From Pseudomonas oleovorans subsp. oleovorans (GTDB lineage Bacteria; Pseudomonadota; Gammaproteobacteria; Pseudomonadales; Pseudomonadaceae), in the NCBI RefSeq assembly GCF_002197815.1, contig NZ_NIUB01000033.1:1-56113 (forward strand): a DNA stretch of 56,113 nucleotides. Direction: 5' to 3'. The notes beneath the pieces were generated by a model. That model was not told the origin of the DNA, made no database searches, and saw only the letters and a program-made list of their open reading frames with translations. Below, one piece after another: positions 32,489 through 41,010 of the stretch (position 1 is the first letter of the stretch; each line of letters opens with the position of its first letter). The translations under genes and the position numbers were made by a program.

Positions 32489-35400
32489 GGGGTCTCCTCG
32501 TTTTCAGTGCAATAAGTGACGGTACGCAAAGCTAGCACTGGCGCGGGGGTGGTCTGGGTAGACCGTTGATTTCATTGACTTTCCTGTTCGCTTTGTAAAC
32601 GGGTATGGTGGCCTCCCACTTTTGAGGTTCACGATGCAGGGTTGGCACACAACGTTTTTGGGGATGCGTGGGCTCCCCCGCGATATCAGCGACTTCGAGA
32701 TGAAGGCATTTTTCACCTTCGATGGTGCCGAGCGCGACGCAATCAATGCACGCCGAGGTGATTCCCACAAGCTTGGTCTGGCGCTCCATATTGGTTTCCT
32801 GCGCATGAGTGGGCGTTTGCTCGGTGCCTTTCGGGTAATTCCAGTAGCCTTGTGGCGCCACCTTGGCAACGAGCTTGGCATTGCAGCACCAGAAGTCGCC
32901 TCGCTGAGAGCCATGTATGAACGCGGGCGCACGCTATTCGATCACCAACAAGTAGCCTGCACGGTCCTTGGATTCCAGTGGATGAGCGAGCACCAGCGCC
33001 GCTCACTGGTACGTGAACTGCGCGACGAAGTGGCGCGCTGCGCCGACCGCGATCAGCTACTCGTGCGGGCGCGTCAATGGCTGTACAAGAACAAGCTGGT
33101 GATCGTGCACGAGCGGGCAATTCGGACACTGATTGCGGCGGCACTTGCCCAGCTTGAAGTTGAAACAGGCACCGCCATCGCCGCCAGCGTTGATCCAGCA
33201 ACACTTGATCGCTGGCGAGCCTCAGTTTCAGAGCTGCGCCCAGATGGACAAACCCAGCAGAGTTGGCTATGGGCTGCACCGGCGAAACACTCAACCCGCC
33301 AAATCAGCGAGGTACTGGAGCGCATCGACCTGCTTTACACGCTGGACGTTCATAAGCACCTGGCAGACATCCCCGATCTCATCTTGCGCCGCTACGCGCG
33401 CCGACTTGTCTCCAGGCCGCCCTCAGCCGGAGCCAAGATCAAAGAGCCAGCGCGCACCGTGGAGGTCGCATGCTTTCTTCGGTATTGCCTGTTCACCACC
33501 ACAGACCAGTTGATCCTTATGGTGCAGCGCCGGATCGCCGATCTGTGGCGTCAGGCTGCCGCCGATGTCCCCGCTACCGTCAATTGGGCCGCAATGTACA
33601 AAACGCTGCTCGGCGAACTTGTTGCCTTGAGCGCGCAAGGTGCGGTGCCAGATGCTGAGTTGCGTGCCCGTCTTGAAGCCTTGATCACCGAAACCCAGAA
33701 ACGCAAACCACCGAGCAGGGCCTCCCTGGTCCGCGAGGGATTGATTGATGGAATTCGCCCCGTGCGGTCGTTGCTCGTCGCCATTGCAAAGCTGCCCTGG
33801 CAGGCCACCGGCGAGCATCCTGCCATCGAGTACCTTGCCAAGCTGCAAGCTTTATATCTCAAAGGATCCAGAAAGCTGCCAGTTGAAGTGGTGGCACCAA
33901 GTCTGGGAATGATCTGGCAGGTTTCGATCTCCAGCCCAGACCGGGAACGGGCGTTTCAGGCGTTGGAGGTGGCCACCCTGTTTGCCCTGCGCCGCGCGGT
34001 GCGCAATGGCTCGGTCTGGATTGAGCACAGCCTGAGCTTTCGGGGTCGTGCGCGCTTGTTCTTCACGGACGAGCGTTGGCAGGCAGAGTCCAAGAAACAC
34101 TATGCCCGTCTATCGTTACCCAGCAAGGCTGCCACTTTCTTGAAGCCTTTGCTGGCCAGAGTAACTGCCGGTGTCGATGCGGTGGCCGCTGCAGCCCGCA
34201 GTGGCGTACTGCGCGTGGATGATGAACTCCATTTGTCGCCATTGCCCGCAGAGGACGAAGACCCAGAAGTGACCAAGCTGCGCGCGGCTTTGGATCACCG
34301 CATCGGTGAGGTTCAATTGCCGGAAGTGATTCTGGCCGTTGACGCCCAGGTGCGCTTTAGCTGGATCATGCTCGGACGTGAGCCGCGCTCTACCGACGAG
34401 CTGCTGATGGTCTATGCCGGCATCATGGCCCACGGCACCAGTCTGACTGCGGTCGAATGCGCGCGCATGATTCCGCAATTGTCTGCCACAAGCATTCGCC
34501 AGGCCATGCGCTGGGCGCGGGACGAACGGCGTCTGAGCCAGGCCTGCCAGGCTGTGCTGGAATTCATGCAGCGACACCCGATTGCCGCCACCTGGGGGCG
34601 GTCCGATTTGGCATCTTCTGACATGATGAGCATGGAGACCACCAAACGGGTGTGGCAAGCCCGGCTTGATCCTCGGCGCAACACACCTTCCATTGGAATC
34701 TACTCCCATGTAAAAGACCGGTGGGGCATCTTCCATGCGCAGCCCTTTGTGCTCAATGAGCGCCAGGCGGGCGTGGCCATTGAAGGTGTCATCCGCCAAG
34801 AAAAGCTGGAGACCAGCCAGCTTGCTGTGGATACCCATGGCTACACCGACTTTGCCATGTCACATGCCCGTTTGCTTGGTTTTGATCTTTGCCCGCGGTT
34901 GAAGGAACTCAAACAGCGCCACCTCTTTGTGCCACGCGGCACCAAAGTGCCCGCAGAAATCGCTGCGGTGTGCGAAGCCAATGTCGACGTCGCTTTGATC
35001 GAAAAGCATTGGGATAGTCTGGTGCACCTGGCAGCCTCGGTCATGAGCGGACATGCCAGTGCGGTGGCAGCTCTTGCGCGGTTCGGTTCTGCCGCCCAGG
35101 GCGATCCAATCTATGAGGCTGGCGTGCAATTGGGGCGGTTGCTGCGTACGGCGTTTTTGGCTGACTACTTTGTCAAGGACGCTTTCAGGAACGAGTTGCG
35201 CCGGGTGCTCAATCGGGGCGAGGCTGTTAACGCCCTCAAGCGCGCCATTTATACCGGCCGGATCAGCCCGGCGCAGGCCAAACGTGTCGATGAAATGCAG
35301 GCTGTGGCCGATGCGTTGAGCCTGATGGCCAACATCGTGATGGCGTGGAATACCTCACAGATGCAGGCGGTCCTGGATCGCTGGTCGAACCGCCGCCAGG

Positions 35401-35692
35401 TCATTCCACCGGAACTGATCGGGAAGATTGCGCCCACCAGGCTGGAGAGCATCAACTTGCGGGGTGTGTTTCGCTTCCCGGTTGACCGCTATGCTGACCA
35501 AATCCTGCCTTCGCGGCCAAATGCATCGATAACTGGCACCAATGGATGAAACCGACCACGGTTTGACGCCACGAATCGCAGATTTGAAAGTGAACAGGAA
35601 AGTCAATGAAATCAACGATCTACCAACACCACCTCCGCGCCAGTGCTAGCTTTTCGTACCGTCACTTATTGCACTGAAAACGAGGAGACCCC
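32489..35692 (+). mobile_element. IS1071
   Basis: Ends GGGGTCTCCTCG (32489) and its complement CGAGGAGACCCC (to 35692) give 3,204 bp, the known size of IS1071, with long imperfect inverted repeats of about 110 bp. Flanking 5-mers (TCCTC and AATCA) differ, so at least one side has been rearranged since insertion. IS1071 typically flanks catabolic genes on plasmids; here it lies left of the nitrile hydratase operon. Confidence 0.95.
32634..35549 (+). CDS. tnpA: IS1071 transposase
   Basis: This 971-residue Tn3-family transposase starts at ATG 32634 (MQGWHTTFLGMRGLPRDISD), the known IS1071 length; a TTG four codons earlier is less likely. Conserved segments include DLASSDMMSMETTKR, DTHGYTDFAMSHARLLGFDLCPR and LNRGEAVNALKRAIYTGRISP. 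IS1071 lacks a resolvase and generates stable cointegrates, which helps build composite catabolic regions (established). The gene is intact. Confidence 0.95.
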   Translation: MQGWHTTFLGMRGLPRDISDFEMKAFFTFDGAERDAINARRGDSHKLGLALHIGFLRMSGRLLGAFRVIPVALWRHLGNELGIAAPEVASLRAMYERGRTLFDHQQVACTVLGFQWMSEHQRRSLVRELRDEVARCADRDQLLVRARQWLYKNKLVIVHERAIRTLIAAALAQLEVETGTAIAASVDPATLDRWRASVSELRPDGQTQQSWLWAAPAKHSTRQISEVLERIDLLYTLDVHKHLADIPDLILRRYARRLVSRPPSAGAKIKEPARTVEVACFLRYCLFTTTDQLILMVQRRIADLWRQAAADVPATVNWAAMYKTLLGELVALSAQGAVPDAELRARLEALITETQKRKPPSRASLVREGLIDGIRPVRSLLVAIAKLPWQATGEHPAIEYLAKLQALYLKGSRKLPVEVVAPSLGMIWQVSISSPDRERAFQALEVATLFALRRAVRNGSVWIEHSLSFRGRARLFFTDERWQAESKKHYARLSLPSKAATFLKPLLARVTAGVDAVAAAARSGVLRVDDELHLSPLPAEDEDPEVTKLRAALDHRIGEVQLPEVILAVDAQVRFSWIMLGREPRSTDELLMVYAGIMAHGTSLTAVECARMIPQLSATSIRQAMRWARDERRLSQACQAVLEFMQRHPIAATWGRSDLASSDMMSMETTKRVWQARLDPRRNTPSIGIYSHVKDRWGIFHAQPFVLNERQAGVAIEGVIRQEKLETSQLAVDTHGYTDFAMSHARLLGFDLCPRLKELKQRHLFVPRGTKVPAEIAAVCEANVDVALIEKHWDSLVHLAASVMSGHASAVAALARFGSAAQGDPIYEAGVQLGRLLRTAFLADYFVKDAFRNELRRVLNRGEAVNALKRAIYTGRISPAQAKRVDEMQAVADALSLMANIVMAWNTSQMQAVLDRWSNRRQVIPPELIGKIAPTRLESINLRGVFRFPVDRYADQILPSRPNASITGTNG

Positions 35693-35792
35693 AATCAGGC
35701 CTCCATGGTGGTGGCCTGACTTAAACCAACCGGCCTCCACGATTCCCGGGGCGGTTCAAGAGCCTCCTATTTCCTGTCCAATAGGAGCCCGT

Positions 35793-35921
35793 ATGAGCAG
35801 TCAACGTTACCCCGAAGAATTCAAGACCGAGGCGGTCAAACAAATCCTTGACCAGGGCCACAGCGTGGCCGATGTCTCCAACCGCCTGGGCGTGAGCACC
35901 CACAGCCTGTACAAATGGATG
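35793..35921 (+). pseudogene. IS3-family orfA fragment
   Basis: ATG 35793 begins MSSQRYPEEFKTEAVKQILDQGHSVADVSNRLGVSTHSLYKW, the helix-turn-helix of an IS3-family OrfA. The frame then passes into unrelated sequence (integrase remnant) at about 35921. A probable element end lies near 35705-35760. Only about 43 residues survive. Confidence 0.75.
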
Positions 35922-36062
35922 CCCATCCAATCATTGGAAAGCTACCAGTCGATGACATTACCGTCGACCATATTCGCCGGATCCTGAAGCCGATCTGGAA
36001 CACCAAGGACGAAACCACGAGCCGGGTGCGTGGGCGCATTGAACGAATTTTTGGTTGGGCTA

Positions 36063-36885
36063 GGGCCTGTTAACACATCCTCAGTCCATCAGCGACGAGC
36101 ACGAAGCTGATGAAGCCCAGGAACATGAGGTCGAGTTTCTCGAACCGCGAGAAGATACGGCGATAGCCTTTGAGTCGACGGAACAACCGCTCCACCTCAT
36201 TGCGGCGCTTGTACATCTCGCGGTCGTAGTCCCACGGTTCGATCCGCGTCTTCATTGGTGGCACCACCGGAATGAAACCCAGATCCAGTGCCAGCTGCCG
36301 TGTCTCGTTGCCTTCGTAGGCACGGTCCATCAACAAATGCACCGGTCTGCTGGTCGGCCCAAGACTGCTGAGCAGGCGCCGGCCTTCGGGTGCGTCGTGC
36401 GCCTGCCCAGGCGAGAGCGAAAACGTCACGGCCGTTCGAGCATCCGCGGCAACCATATGAATCTTGGTGTTCCATCCGCCTCGGGACTTTCCGATGGACT
36501 GCGGACCTTTTTTTTAGTGCCCCTGTGCCGTCGGGATGGACCTTGATGCTTGTGGAGTCCAGCGAGACGGCTTCGATCCTGATACGCACGACTTGCGCAC
36601 GCTGCAACTCCTCGAACATGCGATCCAGGACGCCAGCTTTGGTCCAGCGATTCATGCGCGTGTAAATCGTGTGCCAGTTGCCGAAGCGTTTGGGCAGTCC
36701 GCGCCACTTGCAACCATGTTCGGCCACATAGAGGATCGCATTGACCACCTGCAGATTGCTCAGGCTGACGTTGCCACGCTGCCTGGGCAGGCAGTGTTCA
36801 ATGGTAGCGAATTGTTCGGGCGTGATCTCCATGTCGGAGATTTTCTGGCGCAATCGTCGCCGTCGCCATTAGTGTTAACACGCCC
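36063..36885 (-). mobile_element. IS5-family element (IS427-like)
   Basis: An 823-bp element with terminal repeats GGGCCTGTTAACAC (36063) and GTGTTAACACGCCC (to 36885), one mismatch in 14, flanked by a 2-bp TA duplication (36061-36062 and 36886-36887). It carries one transposase gene in two frames. Removing it and one TA restores the integrase frame exactly. Confidence 0.88.
36070..36832 (-). CDS. IS5-family transposase, made by frameshifting
   Basis: orfA (ATG 36832, MEITPEQFATIEHCLPRQRGNVSLSNLQ...) and orfB (WNTKIHMVAADARTAVTFSLSPGQAHD...EVERLFRRLKGYRRIFSRFEKLD) overlap in different frames. The switch point is a run of eight A on the minus strand (36508-36515), a usual slippery site in the IS427 group. 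The fused protein has the DDE parts LDSTSIKVH, MDRAYEGNETR and the Y-x2-RNEVERLFRRLK box. It appears functional. Confidence 0.85.
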
Positions 36886-36986
36886 TAGTGTGCGGGGTTA
36901 TCGTACCGGTGAGAACCCGACACGATGGCAAGGCTTTGACCAACATGCTACAATGCCCATTCAAACCAACTACCCCGGAGCCAGCC

Positions 36987-37193
36987 ATGCCACGATCCCT
37001 ACTCACCGACGCTGGCGTGCGTTCGGTCAGCGATTCCGTCGCCCTCGGCCTGCCGTCCGAACGCATGGCGTCCCTTGCCGAGGCGTTCAACCTGATGGTG
37101 CTGCCGACCCTCCAGCAACTCGATGCGGTCAATACCGGTGAAATCCAGCCGGCACCTGCCTTCGACCCGCGCTGGAAGGAGGTGCAGTCATGA
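36987..37193 (+). CDS. GatC/AtzG-like small partner of the amidase
   Basis: This 68-residue protein has the pattern VALGLPSERMASLAEAFNLMVLPTLQQLDAVNTGEIQPAPAFDPRW. That is the layout of AtzG and other GatC-like subunits (DUF4089-like): a short helix pair and a C-terminal arm ending in PAPxFxP. Its stop overlaps the amidase start (ATGA). In AtzE/AtzG and GatCAB the small subunit wraps and stabilises the amidase. A similar role here is likely but unproven. Confidence 0.65.
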   Translation: MPRSLLTDAGVRSVSDSVALGLPSERMASLAEAFNLMVLPTLQQLDAVNTGEIQPAPAFDPRWKEVQS

Positions 37194-38596
37194 GTTCGCT
37201 AACCCGCCTCACCCTCGCGCAAGTTGCGCAGAAACTTAAGGCACGGGAAGTCTCCGCCGTTGAAGTTCTGGACGCCTGTCTGACGCAGGTGCGCTCCACC
37301 GAAAAACAGATCAGTGCGTACGTGTGCGTGCTGGAGGATCAGGCCCGTGCAGCAGCCCAGCAAGCTGACGCCGACATCAGCGCCGGGCGCTGGAAAGGCC
37401 CGCTGCATGGCGTGCCTGTAGCGGTCAAGGACTTATACGACATCGCTGGCGTACCCACCACGGCATCGTCGCGCCAGCGCACGAATTGGACGCCGCAGCA
37501 AGACTGCGCCGTAGTCCGGCGCTTACAAGACGCAGGTGCCGTTATCCTTGGCAAGACCCATACGCACGAATTCGCCTATGGCGCCATCACTCCGAAGTCG
37601 CGCAACCCCTGGGACCCGGGAAGAACACCGGGTGGCTCCAGCGGCGGCTCGGCGGCCACGGTCGCAGCCTGCGGCGTCTACTTGGCGACCGGCACCGACA
37701 CCGCTGGATCCGTTCGCATCCCTTCGTCGATGTGCAACACCGTAGGCCTGAAGCCAACCTACGGGCGCGTGAGCCGTGCCGGTGTGAGTTCACTTTCCTG
37801 GAGCCTGGACCATCCAGGCCCGATCACGCGCACCGTGGAAGACACGGCGCTCAGCCTTCAGGTGATGGCTGGCTTCGATCCAGCCGACCGCGGCTCGTTG
37901 GATGAGCCGGTGCCCAGCTATGCCGAAGGGCTCGGCCAAGGCGTGAAAGGCCTGCGCGTGGGCGTGCCGAAGAACTACTTCTTCGACCGCGTGGACCCGG
38001 AAGTTGAAAGTGCGGTTCGTGCCGCCATCGATCAACTGAAAGAGCTGGGCGCCGAACTGGTGGAAGTCGAAGTGCCCATGGCCGAGCAGATCATCCCGGT
38101 GGAGTTCGGGATCATGCTACCCGAAGCCAGCGCCTACCACCGCACGATGCTGCGCGAGTCACCCGAGCTCTACACCGCCGATGTCCGCATACTGCTGGAA
38201 CTCGGAGATCTAGTCACCGCCACCGACTACCTGCAGGCGCAGCGCGTCCGTACGCTGATGCAGCGCGCGGTGGCCGAGATGTACCAGCGCATCGATGTGC
38301 TGATCGCACCCACACTGCCCATCCCGGCTGCTCGCAGCGGGGAGGAGGTCCACACATGGCCGGACGGCACGGTAGAGGCGTTGGTCATGGCCTATACGCG
38401 CTTCACCTCGTTCGGCAACGTGACAGGATTACCCACGCTGAACCTGCCCTGTGGTTTCTCCAAGGATGGGTTGCCGATCGGCATGCAGATCAGCGGCCGG
38501 CCGCTGGACGAGAAGACCCTGCTGCGTGCTGGGCTGGCCTACGAGAAAGCCACGACCTGGCACCAGCGTCATCCGGAACTGATCGGAGCGGGCTGA
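37190..38596 (+). CDS. Amidase-signature hydrolase of the nitrile pathway
   Basis: This 468-residue protein carries the Ser-cisSer-Lys triad of the amidase-signature family: Lys80 (AVKDLYD), Ser150 (GGSSGGSAAT) and Ser174 (GTDTAGSVRIPS). Next to nitrile hydratase, it would convert the amide product to a carboxylic acid and ammonia. It is cytoplasmic. It overlaps the GatC-like gene by 4 bases and is followed by a 260-base gap before the alpha subunit, so the hydratase genes may also have their own promoter. A weak stem (GGAGG-N8-CCTCC) lies near 38676-38698. Confidence 0.9.
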   Translation: MSSLTRLTLAQVAQKLKAREVSAVEVLDACLTQVRSTEKQISAYVCVLEDQARAAAQQADADISAGRWKGPLHGVPVAVKDLYDIAGVPTTASSRQRTNWTPQQDCAVVRRLQDAGAVILGKTHTHEFAYGAITPKSRNPWDPGRTPGGSSGGSAATVAACGVYLATGTDTAGSVRIPSSMCNTVGLKPTYGRVSRAGVSSLSWSLDHPGPITRTVEDTALSLQVMAGFDPADRGSLDEPVPSYAEGLGQGVKGLRVGVPKNYFFDRVDPEVESAVRAAIDQLKELGAELVEVEVPMAEQIIPVEFGIMLPEASAYHRTMLRESPELYTADVRILLELGDLVTATDYLQAQRVRTLMQRAVAEMYQRIDVLIAPTLPIPAARSGEEVHTWPDGTVEALVMAYTRFTSFGNVTGLPTLNLPCGFSKDGLPIGMQISGRPLDEKTLLRAGLAYEKATTWHQRHPELIGAG

Positions 38597-38856
38597 GCTG
38601 CAAGAAAGCAGGCGCGGCGGCGCACGACCCATTGTGCTACCGCTGCGTCTGCCTGAAGTGGCCGAGACCAAGCAGAAGAAGGAGGTGACATAGCCTCCTA
38701 CAATCTGCCGTCTTCTCGGAGCCCTCTGGATGCTCGAAGTTCTTTGCATGGGGTTGCGCCGGGAGCGCAATCTGCAAGGTGGCATTGGCCTTCAGTGTCG
38801 ATGCCGAGTTGAAGTCGCTGTACCCCTTTTTTCAACCACACCAGGAGAACCGCACC

Positions 38857-39492
38857 ATGGGGCAATCACACACGCATGACCACCATCACGACGGGTACCA
38901 GGCACCGCCCGAAGACATCGCGCTGCGGGTCAAGGCCTTGGAGTCTCTGCTGATCGAGAAAGGTCTTGTCGACCCAGCGGCCATGGACTTGGTCGTCCAA
39001 ACGTATGAACACAAGGTAGGCCCCCGAAACGGCGCCAAAGTCGTGGCCAAGGCCTGGGTGGACCCTGCCTACAAGGCCCGTCTGCTGGCAGACGGCACTG
39101 CCGGCATTGCCGAGCTGGGCTTCTCCGGGGTACAGGGCGAGGACATGGTCATTCTGGAAAACACCCCCGCCGTCCACAACGTCTTCGTTTGCACCTTGTG
39201 CTCTTGCTACCCATGGCCGACGCTGGGCTTGCCCCCTGCCTGGTACAAGGCCGCGCCCTACCGGTCCCGCATGGTGAGCGACCCGCGTGGGGTTCTCGCG
39301 GAGTTCGGCCTGGTGATCCCCGCCAACAAGGAAATCCGCGTCTGGGACACCACGGCCGAATTGCGCTACATGGTGCTGCCGGAACGGCCCGCGGGAACTG
39401 AAGCCTACAGCGAAGAACAACTGGCCGAACTCGTTACCCGCGATTCGATGATCGGCACCGGCCTGCCCACCCAACCCACTCCATCTCATTAA
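38857..39492 (+). CDS. nthA: Nitrile hydratase alpha subunit, cobalt type
   Basis: This 211-residue subunit starts at ATG 38857. The metal site VCTLCSCY is at 111-118 (Cys112, Cys115, Ser116, Cys117); Thr at the second position marks the Co(III) type rather than Fe. Cys115 and Cys117 are oxidised to sulfinic and sulfenic acid in mature enzymes. The His-rich N-terminus (SHTHDHHHDGY) is seen in Pseudomonas putida/Comamonas homologues. The enzyme hydrates nitriles to amides in the cytoplasm with the beta subunit. Confidence 0.96.
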   Translation: MGQSHTHDHHHDGYQAPPEDIALRVKALESLLIEKGLVDPAAMDLVVQTYEHKVGPRNGAKVVAKAWVDPAYKARLLADGTAGIAELGFSGVQGEDMVILENTPAVHNVFVCTLCSCYPWPTLGLPPAWYKAAPYRSRMVSDPRGVLAEFGLVIPANKEIRVWDTTAELRYMVLPERPAGTEAYSEEQLAELVTRDSMIGTGLPTQPTPSH

Positions 39493-39502
39493 GGAGTTCG
39501 TC

Positions 39503-40162
39503 ATGAATGGCATTCACGATACTGGCGGAGCACATGGTTATGGGCCGGTTTACAGAGAACCGAACGAACCCGTCTTTCGCTACGACTGGGAAAAAACGGT
39601 CATGTCCCTGTTCCCGGCGCTGTTCGCCAACGGCAACTTCAACGTCGATGAATTTCGGCATTCGATCGAGCGAATGGGCCCGGCCCACTATCTGGAGGGA
39701 ACCTACTACGAACACTGGCTTCATGCCTTTGAGAACCTGCTGGTCGAGAAGGGTGTGCTCACGGCCACGGAAGTCGCGACCGGCAAGGCTGCGTCTGGCA
39801 AGACGGCGACGCCGGTGCTGACGCCGGCCATCGTGGACGGACTGCTCAGCACCGGGGCTTCTGCCGCCCGGGAGGAGGGTGCGCGGGCGCGGTTCGCTGT
39901 GGGGGACAAGGTTCGCGTCCTCAACAAGAACCCGGTGGGCCATACCCGCATGCCGCGCTACACGCGGGGCAAAGTGGGGACAGTGGTCATCGACCATGGT
40001 GTGTTCGTGACGCCGGACACCGCGGCACACGGAAAGGGCGAGCACCCCCAGCACGTTTACACCGTGAGTTTCACGTCGGTCGAACTGTGGGGGCAAGACG
40101 CTTCCTCGCCGAAGGACACGATTCGCGTCGACTTGTGGGATGACTACCTGGAGCCAGCGTGA
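39503..40162 (+). CDS. nthB: Nitrile hydratase beta subunit
   Basis: This 219-residue subunit starts at ATG 39503 with AAGGAG upstream. It begins MNGIHDTGGAHGYGPV, the family hallmark (the N-terminal DxGGxxGxGP arm packs on alpha). The C-terminal SH3-like domain (FAVGDKVRVLNKNPVGHTRMPRYTRGKVGTV) supplies Arg residues that hold the oxidised cysteines. It is 10 bases after alpha and overlaps the activator start. Confidence 0.96.
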   Translation: MNGIHDTGGAHGYGPVYREPNEPVFRYDWEKTVMSLFPALFANGNFNVDEFRHSIERMGPAHYLEGTYYEHWLHAFENLLVEKGVLTATEVATGKAASGKTATPVLTPAIVDGLLSTGASAAREEGARARFAVGDKVRVLNKNPVGHTRMPRYTRGKVGTVVIDHGVFVTPDTAAHGKGEHPQHVYTVSFTSVELWGQDASSPKDTIRVDLWDDYLEPA

Positions 40163-40164
40163 TC

Positions 40165-40599
40165 ATGAAAGACGAACGGTTTCCATTGCCAGAGGGTTCG
40201 CTGAAGGACCTCGATGGCCCTGTGTTTGACGAGCCTTGGCAGTCCCAGGCGTTTGCCTTGGTGGTCAGCATGCACAAGGCCGGTCTCTTTCAGTGGAAAG
40301 ACTGGGCCGAGACCTTCACCGCCGAAATCGACGCTTCCCCGGCTCTGCCCGGCGAAAGCGTCAACGACACCTACTACCGGCAATGGGTGTCGGCGCTGGA
40401 AAAGTTGGTGGCGTCGCTGGGGCTTGTGACGGGTGGAGACGTCAACTCGCGCGCACAGGAGTGGAAACAGGCCCACCTCAACACCCCACATGGGCACCCG
40501 ATCCTGCTGGCCCATGCGCTTTGCCCGCCAGCGATCGACCCCAAGCACAAGCACGAGCCACAACGCTCACCGATCAAGGTCGTTGCCGCAATGGCTTGA
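40165..40599 (+). CDS. Nitrile hydratase activator (P14K-type)
   Basis: This 144-residue protein starts at ATG 40165; a GTG at 40159 overlapping the beta stop is an alternative. It resembles the N-terminal half of the beta subunit (LDGPVFDEPWQSQAFALVVSMHKAGLFQWKDWAETF...YYRQWVSALEKLV), as known for Co-type activators. These bind alpha and deliver metal by subunit swapping. The C-terminus is His/Lys-rich (DPKHKHEPQR), fitting metal handling. Confidence 0.9.
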   Translation: MKDERFPLPEGSLKDLDGPVFDEPWQSQAFALVVSMHKAGLFQWKDWAETFTAEIDASPALPGESVNDTYYRQWVSALEKLVASLGLVTGGDVNSRAQEWKQAHLNTPHGHPILLAHALCPPAIDPKHKHEPQRSPIKVVAAMA

Positions 40600-40639
40600 G
40601 ATCCACTGTCCTGTTTCCCTACCTTGAATGGAGTAAACC

Positions 40640-40831
40640 ATGAGTTCATTTTCTACCACTGCTGTCCCCGCCGCCCAGCGCCTGAGCGCCACGCGCAGCT
40701 TACTGTTGCAACTGTCCGCTGGCGCCGCGCTGGGCCTGGTCGTCCTGTACGGCGTGGCTTTTGCCGAAAGCCCGCTGGCGCACAACGCTGCACACGATGT
40801 GCGCCACGTGACTGTCAAGCCCTGTCATTGA
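40640..40831 (+). CDS. cbtB: CbtB, cobalt-transporter small subunit
   Basis: This 63-residue protein has one membrane helix (LLLQLSAGAALGLVVLYGVAFA) and a His-rich C-terminal metal site (AHNAAHDVRHVTVKPCH), as in CbtB. With CbtA it forms a predicted cobalt importer, usually under a cobalamin riboswitch. Here it follows the nitrile hydratase activator by 40 bases, so cobalt supply is tied to the Co enzyme. No riboswitch was seen. Confidence 0.85.
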   Translation: MSSFSTTAVPAAQRLSATRSLLLQLSAGAALGLVVLYGVAFAESPLAHNAAHDVRHVTVKPCH

Positions 40832-40841
40832 GGGAATGAAT

Positions 40842-40904
40842 AACCCACCGCGCTGCGCGCGCCCCCCTCCAAGGGGCGAAGCGCGTAGCCCGACGGAGCG
40901 GGTT
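40842..40904. repeat. GC-rich palindromic intergenic unit
   Basis: AACCC (40842-40846) and GGGTT (40900-40904) bracket internal GCGCTGCGCGCGCC and GGGGCGAAGCGCG arms. It resembles REP-like units common between genes in Comamonadaceae, hinting at a betaproteobacterial source for the nitrile hydratase segment (inference). It lies between cbtB and cbtA and may act as an attenuator. Confidence 0.55.
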
Positions 40905-41010
40905 TCACCTTGTTCCTGATTTTGGGCGCTGCTGGCGTTGCAGGTCTTGCTTCCCCGGGTCCGCTTATTGACGGGGCCACACCGTCGCTCATCTTTGTAT
41001 GGAGAGAGTC

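Larger units (their letters stand above)
35927..36945 (+). pseudogene. P4-type integrase remnant interrupted by an IS5-family element
   Basis: 35927-36062 encodes PIIGKLPVDDITVDHIRRILKP...ETTSRVRGRIERIFGWA, the core-binding part of a P4-like tyrosine integrase. Skipping the IS and one TA copy, the frame continues from 36888 as SVRGYRTGENPTRWQGFDQ, the expected next segment. Both outer parts of the gene are missing. The remnant indicates that a genomic island or integrative element once contributed to this region. Confidence 0.75.

Noticed and set aside
32484..35697. Target duplication of IS1071
   Set aside because: The flanking 5-mers TCCTC and AATCA do not match; a rearrangement is more likely than an undisturbed insertion.
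40600..41010. Cobalamin riboswitch expected upstream of cbtB/cbtA
   Set aside because: No B12-box-like conserved core was seen. The gap before cbtB is only 40 bases and the cbtB-cbtA gap holds a GC-rich palindromic unit instead.
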